64,000 bases of DNA from positions 1-64,000 of the forward strand of contig NZ_JAJAWG010000013.1 in NCBI RefSeq assembly GCF_020531905.1, read 5' to 3'. Numbering within the stretch: position 1 is the first letter of the stretch; each line of letters starts with the position of its first letter. The stretch comes from Deefgea salmonis. Its GTDB lineage: Bacteria; Pseudomonadota; Gammaproteobacteria; Burkholderiales; Chitinibacteraceae. The notes under the pieces are model-generated. The model was not told the origin of the DNA and did no database searches. It was given only the letters and a program-made list of their open reading frames with translations. Shown piece by piece: positions 52,706 to 62,439 of this stretch. The position numbers and the translations under genes are program-made.

Positions 52706-55009
52706 TTAAAAAAATGCTACTTTTCGAAAAATATAGGTCCAGCGCCAATAATAGCTAGAGTAGATACTATTCAATTCACTATTTTTGGTATCAATAGTAA
52801 GGCTTAGCGATTTTATACGTTCAATGTTAATATTTTCTTTCTCTATCAACATCAGCAATTGTTGCTCTTTCATTTTATTAGCTTGTTCTAATTGAGCAAC
52901 AAGCTCTTGTTCTCGTAATGTATGTGCTTCACTTTGTTTTACTATATCTTCCTCATGTTTTTTTTGAATCTCTTGCATTTTTTTAGAATAAATCTGCTCA
53001 CGATTTACTTGATCAATCATTTGAGCTTCTATTTGGCTATGAGCACTTAATAATTCAGCTACAGACACTTTCTCACGTTCATTTGATGCAAAAATATAGT
53101 CATTTTTTTGTTTTTCAAAATCTGCAGATAAGCACCGTAGGGTTTCTGCATGCAATCTCTCTTTCTCAGACTGCTCATGTGTAAGGACCTTAATTTGCTC
53201 TCGTGCTTGCTCCAATAGATCTTGCAAATTTTGCACATTCAGTGCGTATGTATTATTTAATCCTTCAATTTGAAATTCATTTTTTTGTTGTAATTCATTT
53301 AATTTAACTGAAAAAACTCTTTCCTGCTCTAACATCTCACGTAGATAATTCTGGATTTGAAGCTGCGAATTTTCCCATTGCCGTGAAACCATTTGCTCTT
53401 TGTTTTCGTGCTTAATAATTAATTCTTTTTTTTGATTTTCATATATTTTTTGCTGTTCAATTATTTTTTCATGAAATATTTTTTCCTGCTCAGCCGATTT
53501 AACTAAACTGCTTTCAATTTCCTGTTGCAATTGTTCTAATTGCCGTGCAATATTTTCTTCACTATTTGAATATCTAATGCTCTGCTCATTATTTTGCTGT
53601 TCATGTACTTGTTGTATAGCTACTACTTGTTCTGCAAATTCTTTTTCACGTTCTGCCAACCTCAGTAGAAAACTATCTATCTGTTGGCAATTTTTATCTA
53701 TTTGAGAGTGTTGGCTTTTAATCTGTTCTACCAGCTCTTGCTGTAACTTATTTTCAAATTGATGGTATGCCTCTTGAGTCTCAAGCACAGTTAGTGAACA
53801 TGCAGCTTCTACTTCAATTAATTTATTGAGTTGCTCATCTAAATTCCGATTGGAATCAATTAATTTTAAATTAAGTTCTTGTAAATGATTTGACAAACCA
53901 TCTTTAATAAATAAATATAAATCTTTTGCTGGAGCACGCTTTTCAACGACACCAGAATTAACAAAGTGTTGATATGCATCAACCCCAGCAGTTGCAACAT
54001 CAGTATTAATCCTAAGATAGGCATCATAATCAAATGCACTCTTAAATGCAGCTGGATCTCTATCTACTAATTCTTTAATCAATTCATATAATTTATCATC
54101 TTGCTCCAAAGTTATTTTTTTTAGTGAATTAATCCGACCTAAATATTGATCTAGCAAACGGAAATTAACTTTTAGCTTATCAAATTCATGCATCCAAAAA
54201 ATTAAATTTTGATTAAAAATAGGTATATCTATTTCGTTTGATGTACGAGCCACATTTAACAACTCAAGATATAGATCTTGTACAACAGGTGGGCATTGCT
54301 CATCGGCCATCAAATCATCAACTGAATTTTTATTATGCCTTAAGCCTTCTTCAATAAAATCTTGCTGATACTCACGCAATTCATGTTTATTAACTTGCAA
54401 GCCAAAAAAATCGGCAATTTTATCAATATTTGATTTTGATTCACTCAAAAAATAATCATAATCAATAATTAAACTTGGTTTTTTTTGCGTATACTCTAAA
54501 CTATTAATTACATGTACAAGCCATAATAAATAGCTTTTTTCAAAACTAAATCCATCACGCTTTGCTAATGACTGAGCAACACTTAGTGGATTCCTAATTG
54601 CTATAATATAACTAACATCTAAACCACATCTCTCAAAGGCTTCATTCCAAAAACGTAATAGCACTGCAACTCGAGGATCTTTAAAACCAAACACTTCAGC
54701 ATTAATTGTTTTTTGACATAACAAATTTTCTGCTCGTACAATATATCCTAAATCATCCAAACGATTCATTTCATGAAGATCAATTAAGGACAAACTATCC
54801 CAATCACGTCCTAATACTTTTAATATTTCAATGTTTAACTCGTTAATATCTATATCTTCAAAAAAACCTTTCGAATTTACGCCCTCCATTGGTGCCAATA
54901 AACGATCGCCAAGTTCAACACCAAGTATATTTAGCGCACGTGTAATTGCACTTGTACCACTGCGATGCATACCTAATACTATAATTAAGCGTTTTCCTTT
55001 GCTTTTCAT
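52706..55009 (-). CDS. Sulfotransferase-like protein with long coiled coil
   Basis: 767 residues. The first 250 residues form a sulfotransferase-type domain with a PAPS P-loop ('LGMHRSGTSAITRAL', about 12-26) and the 3'-phosphate motif 'AIRNPLSVAQSLAKRDGFS'. A DUF-like stretch ('DYDAYLRINTDVA') is followed by a Gln/Glu-rich coiled coil from about 390 to 740. The tail 'SYYWRWTYIFRK' resembles ends of glycan-assembly proteins. It would sulfate a sugar, using PAPS from the APS kinase at 61624-62235. Its start overlaps the rmlC stop by four bases. Very AT-rich. Confidence 0.78.
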   Translation of the reverse strand: MKSKGKRLIIVLGMHRSGTSAITRALNILGVELGDRLLAPMEGVNSKGFFEDIDINELNIEILKVLGRDWDSLSLIDLHEMNRLDDLGYIVRAENLLCQKTINAEVFGFKDPRVAVLLRFWNEAFERCGLDVSYIIAIRNPLSVAQSLAKRDGFSFEKSYLLWLVHVINSLEYTQKKPSLIIDYDYFLSESKSNIDKIADFFGLQVNKHELREYQQDFIEEGLRHNKNSVDDLMADEQCPPVVQDLYLELLNVARTSNEIDIPIFNQNLIFWMHEFDKLKVNFRLLDQYLGRINSLKKITLEQDDKLYELIKELVDRDPAAFKSAFDYDAYLRINTDVATAGVDAYQHFVNSGVVEKRAPAKDLYLFIKDGLSNHLQELNLKLIDSNRNLDEQLNKLIEVEAACSLTVLETQEAYHQFENKLQQELVEQIKSQHSQIDKNCQQIDSFLLRLAEREKEFAEQVVAIQQVHEQQNNEQSIRYSNSEENIARQLEQLQQEIESSLVKSAEQEKIFHEKIIEQQKIYENQKKELIIKHENKEQMVSRQWENSQLQIQNYLREMLEQERVFSVKLNELQQKNEFQIEGLNNTYALNVQNLQDLLEQAREQIKVLTHEQSEKERLHAETLRCLSADFEKQKNDYIFASNEREKVSVAELLSAHSQIEAQMIDQVNREQIYSKKMQEIQKKHEEDIVKQSEAHTLREQELVAQLEQANKMKEQQLLMLIEKENINIERIKSLSLTIDTKNSELNSIYSSYYWRWTYIFRKVAFF

Positions 55010-55551
55010 GCAAAGATCTCAGCATCTAGCAAACAATGACCCACTGAATCTTTAGCCGAGACAAGTGGCTTAACTTTAATTGTCCAATCAATTTTTATTT
55101 CTGGGTCATCCCAACGAATACAGCGCTCAAATGTGGGGGCCCAATAATCAGTAGTTTTGTATAAAAATTCAGCCGTTTCCGATAGCGTTACAAAGCCATG
55201 CGCAAAGCCTTCTGGTATCCATAGCTGCTTTTTATTTTCTGCGGATAATACTTCGCCTACCCATTGCCCAAAGGTGGGTGAGTTTTTACGGATATCCACG
55301 GCGACATCAAATACCTCGCCCTGCACTACTCGCACCAATTTGCCTTGCGGTTGTTGAGTTTGGTAATGCAAACCACGCAATACATTTTTTGCAGAGCGTG
55401 AGTGATTATCTTGTACAAATTCTATTTTTTTACCAACGGCGGCTTCAAAAACTTTATGATTAAAGCTTTCATAAAAAAATCCTCTTTCATCGCCAAATAC
55501 TTTTGGTTCAAAGAGGATTACATCGGATATTGCGAGTGGGGTTGCTTTCAT
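55006..55551 (-). CDS. rmlC: dTDP-4-dehydrorhamnose 3,5-epimerase
   Basis: 181 residues, the normal RmlC length. The cupin core holds 'GEVFDVAVDIRKNSPTFGQW' and 'IPEGFAHGF', and the N-terminal half has 'FVQDNHSRSAKNVLRGLHYQ', which carries the catalytic His. It converts dTDP-4-keto-6-deoxyglucose to the rhamnose isomer. It is separated from rmlA by a 239-bp gap that contains a dRS3-like repeat, and it is coupled to the sulfotransferase gene. Confidence 0.96.
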   Translation of the reverse strand: MKATPLAISDVILFEPKVFGDERGFFYESFNHKVFEAAVGKKIEFVQDNHSRSAKNVLRGLHYQTQQPQGKLVRVVQGEVFDVAVDIRKNSPTFGQWVGEVLSAENKKQLWIPEGFAHGFVTLSETAEFLYKTTDYWAPTFERCIRWDDPEIKIDWTIKVKPLVSAKDSVGHCLLDAEIFA

Positions 55552-55695
55552 TTTATTTATTCACAATTTTTTAAATACAGCATTCAACTAATTTAATACA
55601 ACTAGTAAATACCTTGCTCATCAATAGGCCGCGTTATTGAACTCATTCCTAATAAATTCTAGGCTTATCTAAAGATACTCTTATTTAATTAATAT

Positions 55696-55764
55696 CGTCA
55701 TTCCCGCGCAGGCGGGAATCCAGCATAGGCAGTGGATCCCCGATAAATACATTCGGGGATGACG
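55696..55764. repeat. dRS3-like composite palindromic element
   Basis: It begins CGTCATTCCC and ends GGGGATGACG. Its left part (55700-55719) is ATTCCC-N8-GGGAAT, the exact layout of the neisserial dRS3 repeat. Its right part pairs ATCCCCG (55736-55742) with CGGGGAT (55754-55760). Such elements are common in intergenic DNA and can be recombination or phage-integration sites. Confidence 0.7.
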
Positions 55765-55790
55765 GAGTTAATTTAATCAGAAGCCCAAAA

Positions 55791-56672
55791 TTAGTTACTT
55801 TCTTTTAGGATGCGCTGCAAATACTGGCCATAGCCATTCTTGGCTAATGGCTGGGCTAATTTTTCTAGCTGCTCAGATGTAATCCAATTTTTACGCCAAG
55901 ATATTTCCTCTGGGCAGGCTACTTTTAGCCCTTGGCGATGCTCTAGCGTGGCAATAAACGAGCTCGCTTCTAACAAGCTTTCGTGGGTGCCGGTGTCCAG
56001 CCATGCATAACCGCGCTGCATGATTTGCACATTAAGGCTGCCCTGCTCTAGATATGCTTGATTGACTGCCGTGATTTCTAATTCACCACGCGGGCTAGGC
56101 TTAATTGATTTGGCAATCTCGACCACTTGATTGTCATAAAAATACAAGCCGGTAACCGCGTAATTGCTTTGCGGCAGCAATGGTTTTTCTTCTAAGCTGC
56201 TGGCCTTACCTTGCGCATCAAATGCCACCACCCCATAGCGCTCTGGATCGCGCACATGGTAGGCAAATACCGTAGCGCCACTGGTTTGCGCATCGGCATC
56301 GGCCATTAATTGCTGTAAGTCATGGCCATGAAAAATATTATCGCCCAGCACTAATGCGCTGGGGGCATCGCCCACAAACTGCTCGCCAATAATAAAGGCT
56401 TGCGCCAAGCCATCTGGGCTAGCCTGTACTGCATATTGCAGATCCATACCCCATTGCGAACCATCACCGAGTAACTGCTTAAAGCGCGGCGTATCTTGTG
56501 GGGTACTAATAATCAATACCTCCCGAATACCCGCCAACATTAGCGTGCTCAATGGGTAATAAATCATCGGCTTGTCGTAAACCGGTAATAATTGTTTGCT
56601 AATCGCTAGCGTAGCTGGATGTAAACGGGTGCCAGAGCCGCCGGCCAAAATAATGCCTTTACGTTGCGTCAT
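55791..56672 (-). CDS. rmlA: Glucose-1-phosphate thymidylyltransferase
   Basis: 293 residues, the normal RmlA length, with '[14 protein letters not shown]' at the N-terminus, '[20 protein letters not shown]' and '[11 protein letters not shown]'. It makes dTDP-glucose, the first step to dTDP-L-rhamnose. It is followed by the repeat-containing gap and rmlC, and preceded by rmlD 13 bases away. Confidence 0.97.
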   Translation of the reverse strand: MTQRKGIILAGGSGTRLHPATLAISKQLLPVYDKPMIYYPLSTLMLAGIREVLIISTPQDTPRFKQLLGDGSQWGMDLQYAVQASPDGLAQAFIIGEQFVGDAPSALVLGDNIFHGHDLQQLMADADAQTSGATVFAYHVRDPERYGVVAFDAQGKASSLEEKPLLPQSNYAVTGLYFYDNQVVEIAKSIKPSPRGELEITAVNQAYLEQGSLNVQIMQRGYAWLDTGTHESLLEASSFIATLEHRQGLKVACPEEISWRKNWITSEQLEKLAQPLAKNGYGQYLQRILKESN

Positions 56673-56685
56673 TTTTTTCTTCTTT

Positions 56686-57582
56686 TTAAATTGTTTCAGT
56701 CAGCATACGGGCTACGCCCTGCTGCCAATTAGGTAGGCTTAATGCAAATGCACTTTGTAGCTTGCTGGTATCCAGCCGCGAATTAAGCGGGCGCTTTGCC
56801 GCGGTCGGGTATGCCGATGTCGGCACCGGCGCGGCCATTGTGGTTTTAAGCATTAGCCCAGCTTGCTGCGCTTGCTCAAAAACAAACTGGGCATAGCGAT
56901 GCCACGAAGCTTCACCACCGGCGACTAAATGATAAAGGCCGGCTTTTTCTGGCTGCTGTAATACACCGCGAATCGCATGTGCAGTTACATCGGCCAGTAG
57001 CTCTGCCCCTGTTGGAGCGCCAATTTGATCATCAATCACTGTTAGGCTATCGCGCTCTTTAGCCAGCTTGAGCATGGTCTTGGCAAAATTGCCGCCACGC
57101 GCGGCATAAACCCAACTCGTACGCAAAATCAAATGCTTGGCGCAATGCGCTGCAATCAGCTGCTCACCTTCTAGCTTGGTTTGGCCATACACACTTAATG
57201 GCGCCGGTGTATCTGATTCTTTCCATGGCTGATCGCCACTGCCATCAAACACATAATCAGTAGAGTAATGCACTAGCCATGCGCCAATCCGCTGCGCTTC
57301 TTCGGCCAATATCGCCGGAGCCAAAGCATTAATCGTGCGGGCCAGCTCTGGCTCGCTCTCTGCCTTATCAACAGCGGTATGTGCAGCGGCATTCACAATG
57401 ATATCGGGCTGCACATTGCGTACTGTGGCAGCTAGGCCTGGCAGATTCGTAAAATCACCGCAGTGCTCCGTGCTATCAAAATCCAGTGCAATTAATTCAC
57501 CCAAGGGGGCCAAGCTACGCTGCAGCTCCCAGCCCACTTGGCCACCCTTACCGAGTAATAGAATTTTTAGCGGGCGCTTCAT
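56686..57582 (-). CDS. rmlD: dTDP-4-dehydrorhamnose reductase
   Basis: 298 residues from the ATG at 57582, which overlaps the rmlB stop by four bases; the ORF extends upstream only inside rmlB. It has a Rossmann motif '[14 protein letters not shown]', '[13 protein letters not shown]', and the 'STDYVFDG' plus YGQTK catalytic parts. It reduces the 4-keto sugar to dTDP-L-rhamnose. Confidence 0.96.
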   Translation of the reverse strand: MKRPLKILLLGKGGQVGWELQRSLAPLGELIALDFDSTEHCGDFTNLPGLAATVRNVQPDIIVNAAAHTAVDKAESEPELARTINALAPAILAEEAQRIGAWLVHYSTDYVFDGSGDQPWKESDTPAPLSVYGQTKLEGEQLIAAHCAKHLILRTSWVYAARGGNFAKTMLKLAKERDSLTVIDDQIGAPTGAELLADVTAHAIRGVLQQPEKAGLYHLVAGGEASWHRYAQFVFEQAQQAGLMLKTTMAAPVPTSAYPTAAKRPLNSRLDTSKLQSAFALSLPNWQQGVARMLTETI

Positions 57583-58646
57583 TGTGCTGCGCCTACATAA
57601 TGGCTCTGCACCCAATCCCGGTATGCGCCACTTTGTACTTGGCTTACCCATTCTGGGTTATCTAAATACCATTGCACGGTCTTGCGAATCCCGGTTTCAA
57701 AGGTTTCTGCCGGTTTCCAGCCCAGTTCGCGCTCAATTTTGCTGGCGTCTATCGCATAGCGGCGATCATGCCCAGGGCGGTCGGTTACATAAGCCACTTG
57801 TAGGGCATAGCTTTGGCCATCAGCGCGAGGGCGCAGCTCATCTAATAAACCGCATACTGCAGTTACAATGTCTAAATTCGGCTTTTCATTCCAACCGCCC
57901 ACATTGTAGGTTTCACCCAATTGGCCAGCTTCCAGCACGCGACGTATCGCACTGCAGTGGTCTGTTACATACAGCCAATCACGTATTTGTTGGCCATCAC
58001 CATAAATCGGTAAATCTTTACCCGCTAAGGCATTCACAATCATTAGCGGAATCAATTTTTCAGGGAAATGATAGGGGCCATAATTATTCGAGCAATTGGT
58101 CGTTAATACTGGCAAACCATAGGTATGGTGATAGGCGCGTACCAAATGATCACTGGCAGCCTTACTGGCGGAATACGGGCTATTGGGTTCATAGCGATGG
58201 GTTTCAGTAAAAGCAGGATCTGCTTTGCCCAAAGAGCCATACACTTCATCGGTCGATACATGCAAAAAGCGAAAGTTCTGCTTTGCTTCGCCAGCCAGAT
58301 TATTCCAATACGCACGTACTTCTTCTAATAAATGAAACGTACCCACGATATTGGTTTCAATAAAATCTTCTGGCCCATGGATCGAGCGGTCCACATGGCT
58401 TTCAGCCGCAAAATTAATTACCGCCCGTGGCTGGTATTGCAGTAACAGCGCCGCCATTAACTCACGATTGCCAATATCGCTATGCACAAAAATATGGCTA
58501 GGGTTGTCTTCAAGCCCAGCTAAATTTTGCGTATTCCCTGCATAGGTTAATTTATCCAAATTTATAACTGCTTCATTGGATTGCGCTAACCAATCATTAA
58601 CAAAATTAGAGCCAATAAACCCCGCGCCACCTGTGACTAAAATCAT
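57579..58646 (-). CDS. rmlB: dTDP-glucose 4,6-dehydratase
   Basis: 355 residues from the ATG at 58646 with GGTG upstream. It has the NAD motif '[14 protein letters not shown]', '[12 protein letters not shown]' and the catalytic '[10 protein letters not shown]'. It converts dTDP-glucose to dTDP-4-keto-6-deoxyglucose. It is the first gene of the order rmlB-D-A-C. The 221-bp gap before it should contain the promoter; none stands out. Confidence 0.97.
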   Translation of the reverse strand: MILVTGGAGFIGSNFVNDWLAQSNEAVINLDKLTYAGNTQNLAGLEDNPSHIFVHSDIGNRELMAALLLQYQPRAVINFAAESHVDRSIHGPEDFIETNIVGTFHLLEEVRAYWNNLAGEAKQNFRFLHVSTDEVYGSLGKADPAFTETHRYEPNSPYSASKAASDHLVRAYHHTYGLPVLTTNCSNNYGPYHFPEKLIPLMIVNALAGKDLPIYGDGQQIRDWLYVTDHCSAIRRVLEAGQLGETYNVGGWNEKPNLDIVTAVCGLLDELRPRADGQSYALQVAYVTDRPGHDRRYAIDASKIERELGWKPAETFETGIRKTVQWYLDNPEWVSQVQSGAYRDWVQSHYVGAAQ

Positions 58647-58867
58647 AAACACCACCCTATTACATTTATTATTAAAAACATTCGCCGCTAAGCAAGTCAA
58701 AATTCAACCCACTTATCCCCTGCAACTTATGTTTATTTTTTATCCAGCATGAACAACTTCACTAAAAAATTATCCAGCCTTATTTCCAATAAATTAAATA
58801 CTGACTAAGCAAGTCCACAGCTATAACAACTAAACCGTGATTATTTAATAATGTATTGCTACGGCAC

Positions 58868-59521
58868 TCATGCAGCTTGGGATTGATAAAACTCAAAAGC
58901 TTCATCCACTTGCTCAAAGCTTTGTAAATGTCCATTCACTAAGACTGCTGCATGCTGACAATGCTCACGAATATAATCTGGGCTATGCGATACAATAATC
59001 ATTGCCCGATCTTTTCTTTTTTCAAATAGCTCAATATGGCATTTTTCATGAAAGCGGCTATCGCCTACCGCTACAATTTCATCAATCAAAAAGCAATCAA
59101 ACTCAACCGCCATTGAGATGGCAAACGCCAAACGGGCGCGCATTCCTGATGAATACTTTTTAACTGGCTCACGTAAATAATTGCCTAGCTCAGAAAAATC
59201 CTCTACAAAATCTATCGCCGGTTCAATCGGTACGCCATACACCCGGCAAATAAAGCGCAAATTATCAATACCGCTTAAACTACCCTGAAAAGCGCCACCA
59301 AATGCCAGCGGCCAAGAAATACTCATTCCCCGATATACGCTACCACTGGTGGGTAATTCAGCACCACTCATCATCCGAATCAGCGTTGATTTACCTGCGC
59401 CATTACGCCCCAAAATACCAACGCGCTGGCCTTTGGCAATTTGCAAATTAATATCATTTAAAACCGTTCTTGGCCCCTGCCGAGTGGTATAAACTTTAGT
59501 TACTTGATTTAACGCAATCAT
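58868..59521 (-). CDS. kpsT: Capsule export ABC transporter ATPase
   Basis: 217 residues, the usual KpsT/CtrD length. Walker A is 'GRNGAGKST', the signature motif is '[12 protein letters not shown]' and Walker B is 'FDCFLIDE'. It drives export of finished, lipid-linked capsule across the inner membrane with KpsM. It overlaps kpsM by four bases. Confidence 0.95.
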   Translation of the reverse strand: MIALNQVTKVYTTRQGPRTVLNDINLQIAKGQRVGILGRNGAGKSTLIRMMSGAELPTSGSVYRGMSISWPLAFGGAFQGSLSGIDNLRFICRVYGVPIEPAIDFVEDFSELGNYLREPVKKYSSGMRARLAFAISMAVEFDCFLIDEIVAVGDSRFHEKCHIELFEKRKDRAMIIVSHSPDYIREHCQHAAVLVNGHLQSFEQVDEAFEFYQSQAA

Positions 59522-60312
59522 TCTGGCTCAACTCTTTTTCCCATATCTTTTACTAAAGCCAACCCAATAAAGGTCAGTACAATATTAAACGTTAATAAAT
59601 AGATCGGGTCTTCATGTGTTTTCACTATTTCCCCAAAATAACCATGCCTAATCATTTCGGTTGCATGCACCATCGGTATCCAATAAACGTATTCTTGCGC
59701 AACTTTAGGTAACCACTCCACCATAAATGCAGCACCAGACAGTGGAAATAACAAATAAGTAAAAATATGCCATATTCGCTCAATCAATTCAGATCGCTCA
59801 GATACCGCTCCTACACACAGACTTAAAGCAAAAGCAAACCATGCCAATAATAGCCAACCCGTAATCACAGTTAATATATCAACCGGTAATTTCATCCAAC
59901 CAATGGCAGAAAATATAATCGTCAAGGTAATCATCGAAAAAGTTGCACCTACAATTTCTAAAATCAACCTTGCAGAAAATACATCGAATACCCGAACATT
60001 ACGGTGATACATTAGGCTTAAATTGACTTCAATTGCTTTAATTGATCGACTTGTACAATTTCGCCATAACAAAATTGTGGAATATCCAGTTACTGCAAAG
60101 CCTGCAATTGGCAAACTTGATCCATGTGTGGCACCGACCAAAGTCCAGAGCGTGGTCACCCCAATAGTAAACAGCATGGGTTCTAAAAAAAGCCATAAAA
60201 ACCCAATATTATGTCGTCCATATCGAGTAATCACTTCACGCATTACCAAGGCATGAATTACTCTTAATTGAATTACTAATGAGTGCTTAAATGAAGAAGA
60301 TGAAATGCTCAT
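59518..60312 (-). CDS. kpsM: Capsule export ABC transporter permease
   Basis: 264 residues with six membrane helices and the ABC-2 layout of KpsM/CtrC ('[20 protein letters not shown]' near the start). It forms the channel of the capsule exporter. It starts seven bases after kpsE and overlaps kpsT. Confidence 0.95.
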   Translation of the reverse strand: MSISSSSFKHSLVIQLRVIHALVMREVITRYGRHNIGFLWLFLEPMLFTIGVTTLWTLVGATHGSSLPIAGFAVTGYSTILLWRNCTSRSIKAIEVNLSLMYHRNVRVFDVFSARLILEIVGATFSMITLTIIFSAIGWMKLPVDILTVITGWLLLAWFAFALSLCVGAVSERSELIERIWHIFTYLLFPLSGAAFMVEWLPKVAQEYVYWIPMVHATEMIRHGYFGEIVKTHEDPIYLLTFNIVLTFIGLALVKDMGKRVEPE

Positions 60313-60319
60313 TTCTCAT

Positions 60320-61468
60320 TTAATCCTTATGCTCGCGCACACCGGCAATCAAAATACTAAATACGCCCCAGGTGATTAGCCCCAAAATAATGGTGGTGAT
60401 AATCGAACGCAAGCGCTTAGGCTCTACCGCTACATCCGGTTGGTGTGGCTGCACAATACGCTCTAAATACAATTGCTTTCTTTGCGCTTCATTGCGCGCC
60501 TGCTCTAGCGATGTTAACGCTGCGGCTAATTGCTTTTCAGCAAAAATACGATCGAGCGATAGGCGCTCAAAATCTGCCGACTTATTACTTAATGAGCTAC
60601 CACTGCCAGCCACTTTGGCCATTTGTTGGTCGATTTCACTTTGTAAAATATTTACTTTATTCGCAATAGTGGTAATTTGCGGATTGTCTGGGGTAATATT
60701 TTTTACCTGCGCCAACATGGTTTTGGTAGAGATCAATTCGTCTTGCAATTTAGAAATCAATTGCAATTGCGCGGCAGACTGCCGCTCAGGATCAAACACT
60801 ACTTTATCATTGCGGTATTTAGATAATGCTAAAGCTGCGGATTTTACTTTTTTCTCTGCGGCCTCAACTTCATTACTCGCAAAGCGAATCATGTCATTGC
60901 GACCACGCTCATTGAGTTGATTGATTAATTCCTCACTCACATTCAGCAGCATGGTATTGATTTTTTGTGCGTCTTCTGCTTTATATGCGCTCACCTTTAA
61001 TACCGAAATCGCCGAGCTACTATCGGTATTAAGTGCTACATGTTTTTGGAAAAACTTATGCAAAGTTTCAAAATCATTATCTATACCAAACGGTGCAAAT
61101 CGACTAAATAAATCAATCTCGTTGCTGGCATACATAGTTGATATTTTTAAATTATTATTTAATTTTTTTAATGCATCGCGCGATACAATATAATCATTTA
61201 CGGTATAGGTATCATCCTGCGCTCTAGAAAACCCAGCACCCTGCAGCAAAGCACCCAAGCCAGAAACCGATTGGCGCTGCGGGCTACGCACTACAAATCG
61301 AGATTCTGATACATAGACATCTGAAGTGATAAAACCAAAATAAATAATCGACACGATGGTTGGTACAATCACCGTGATTAAAAATAATTTATTTGATTTT
61401 GCATAGCGGTGCTTTATATTTTTAAACACCGACGAACCTGAATATTTTACTTCACTTTCTAATCGCAT
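60320..61468 (-). CDS. kpsE: Capsule export inner-membrane/periplasmic protein
   Basis: 382 residues from the ATG at 61468, matching KpsE/CtrB. A membrane helix lies near 30-50, a long periplasmic coiled coil spans about 170-330, and a second membrane helix is at the C-terminus ('SIITTIILGLITWGVFSILI'). It bridges the ABC transporter and the outer-membrane protein. The upstream TTG at 61486 is less likely. A PCP-2 type protein without a kinase domain is normal here. Confidence 0.93.
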   Translation of the reverse strand: MRLESEVKYSGSSVFKNIKHRYAKSNKLFLITVIVPTIVSIIYFGFITSDVYVSESRFVVRSPQRQSVSGLGALLQGAGFSRAQDDTYTVNDYIVSRDALKKLNNNLKISTMYASNEIDLFSRFAPFGIDNDFETLHKFFQKHVALNTDSSSAISVLKVSAYKAEDAQKINTMLLNVSEELINQLNERGRNDMIRFASNEVEAAEKKVKSAALALSKYRNDKVVFDPERQSAAQLQLISKLQDELISTKTMLAQVKNITPDNPQITTIANKVNILQSEIDQQMAKVAGSGSSLSNKSADFERLSLDRIFAEKQLAAALTSLEQARNEAQRKQLYLERIVQPHQPDVAVEPKRLRSIITTIILGLITWGVFSILIAGVREHKD

Positions 61469-61623
61469 TATTAAATCTAATCCCAAATTATTGAATTTAT
61501 GCTTAACTATTTAAGCGTTCACACACATCTATACATAAAGGCACCGATACCTCAGACCATGCCACATATCTATACCACATCGCTAAAAATATTTTAACGA
61601 TTTAAATACAGCATTAATCTAAT

Positions 61624-62235
61624 TTATTGACCTAACAACGTAACCGATCTATTCATTTTGCTTAAAACCAAATCAAATACCTGCTGGCCACTCTGCTCTA
61701 TACTCATTTCGTCGGTATTGATGCGTAGCTCTGGATCAGCTGGCACTTCATAATCCGAGCCAACGCCAGTTAAATTATTGATTTTTCCGCTCGCTGCTAA
61801 TGCATAGAGCCCCTTCTGGTCATTGCGTTTAGCTGATTCAAGATTCATATCTAGGTGTATTTCTATAAATTTATCACCAAATAAGGCTCTTACTTGTTGC
61901 CGATCGACTGCAAATGGCGAAATAAAAGCACAAATCACAATCAAGCCCGCTTCGTGCATTAATTTAGCAACCTGCCCCGCGCGGCGAATATTTTCATGTC
62001 GATCTTGCATGCTAAAGCTCAAGCCGCTATTTAGGCCTTGGCGTAAATTATCACCGTCTAAAACCACCGTGTGATAGCCCTGTGCATGCAATTTTTCATC
62101 AATCCAATCGGCCAATGTTGATTTACCTGCACCCGAAATGCCGGTAAACCAAATAACGAAAGGCTTTTGATTTTTTATTTTTGCTCGCTGCTCAGCTGTT
62201 ATCTGATATTTTTGCGTTGTTATATGCATAACCAT
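61624..62235 (-). CDS. cysC: Adenylyl-sulfate (APS) kinase
   Basis: 203 residues with the full CysC core: Walker A 'GISGAGKSTLA', 'VVLDGDNLRQGLNSGLSFS', and 'RNDQKGLYALA'. It phosphorylates APS to PAPS, the sulfate donor. No sulfate-assimilation genes are beside it. It lies between the kpsE and ctrA-like genes, so its role is probably to feed the sulfotransferase at 52706-55009 in the same locus. Confidence 0.94.
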   Translation of the reverse strand: MVMHITTQKYQITAEQRAKIKNQKPFVIWFTGISGAGKSTLADWIDEKLHAQGYHTVVLDGDNLRQGLNSGLSFSMQDRHENIRRAGQVAKLMHEAGLIVICAFISPFAVDRQQVRALFGDKFIEIHLDMNLESAKRNDQKGLYALAASGKINNLTGVGSDYEVPADPELRINTDEMSIEQSGQQVFDLVLSKMNRSVTLLGQ

Positions 62236-62315
62236 GGCCTCATTCAGTGATTACAGGCTACTGATTAGAATCCATCGTATCCAGCTTTCCATGACGACAA
62301 TTCCAATGCGGTTTT

Positions 62316-62374
62316 CGTAGCGTGCAAAACCACAGGGCATTGCACCAATTTATTGCCGGTGCAATGCGCTATCG
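62316..62374. repeat. Palindromic repeat, CGTAGCGTG type (copy 3)
   Basis: CGTAGCGTG is followed by GCATTGCACC (62337-62346) and its perfect complement GGTGCAATGC (62358-62367). It shares its head with the elements at 28054 and 28640. It lies in the gap between cysC and the export lipoprotein gene. Confidence 0.5.
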
Positions 62375-62401
62375 CTTATTCGATACCTACGATACGGAAA
62401 T

Positions 62402-62427
62402 ATAAAAAGCCGTTAATATTGGACGGC
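62402..62427 (-). terminator. Probable terminator after the export lipoprotein gene
   Basis: On the minus strand GCCGT and ACGGC (62423-62427 with 62409-62413) flank a 9-base loop and are followed by TTTTTATA. It lies just past the stop of the minus-strand gene. The stem is short. Confidence 0.55.
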
Positions 62428-62439
62428 ATTCTGCCTTTT

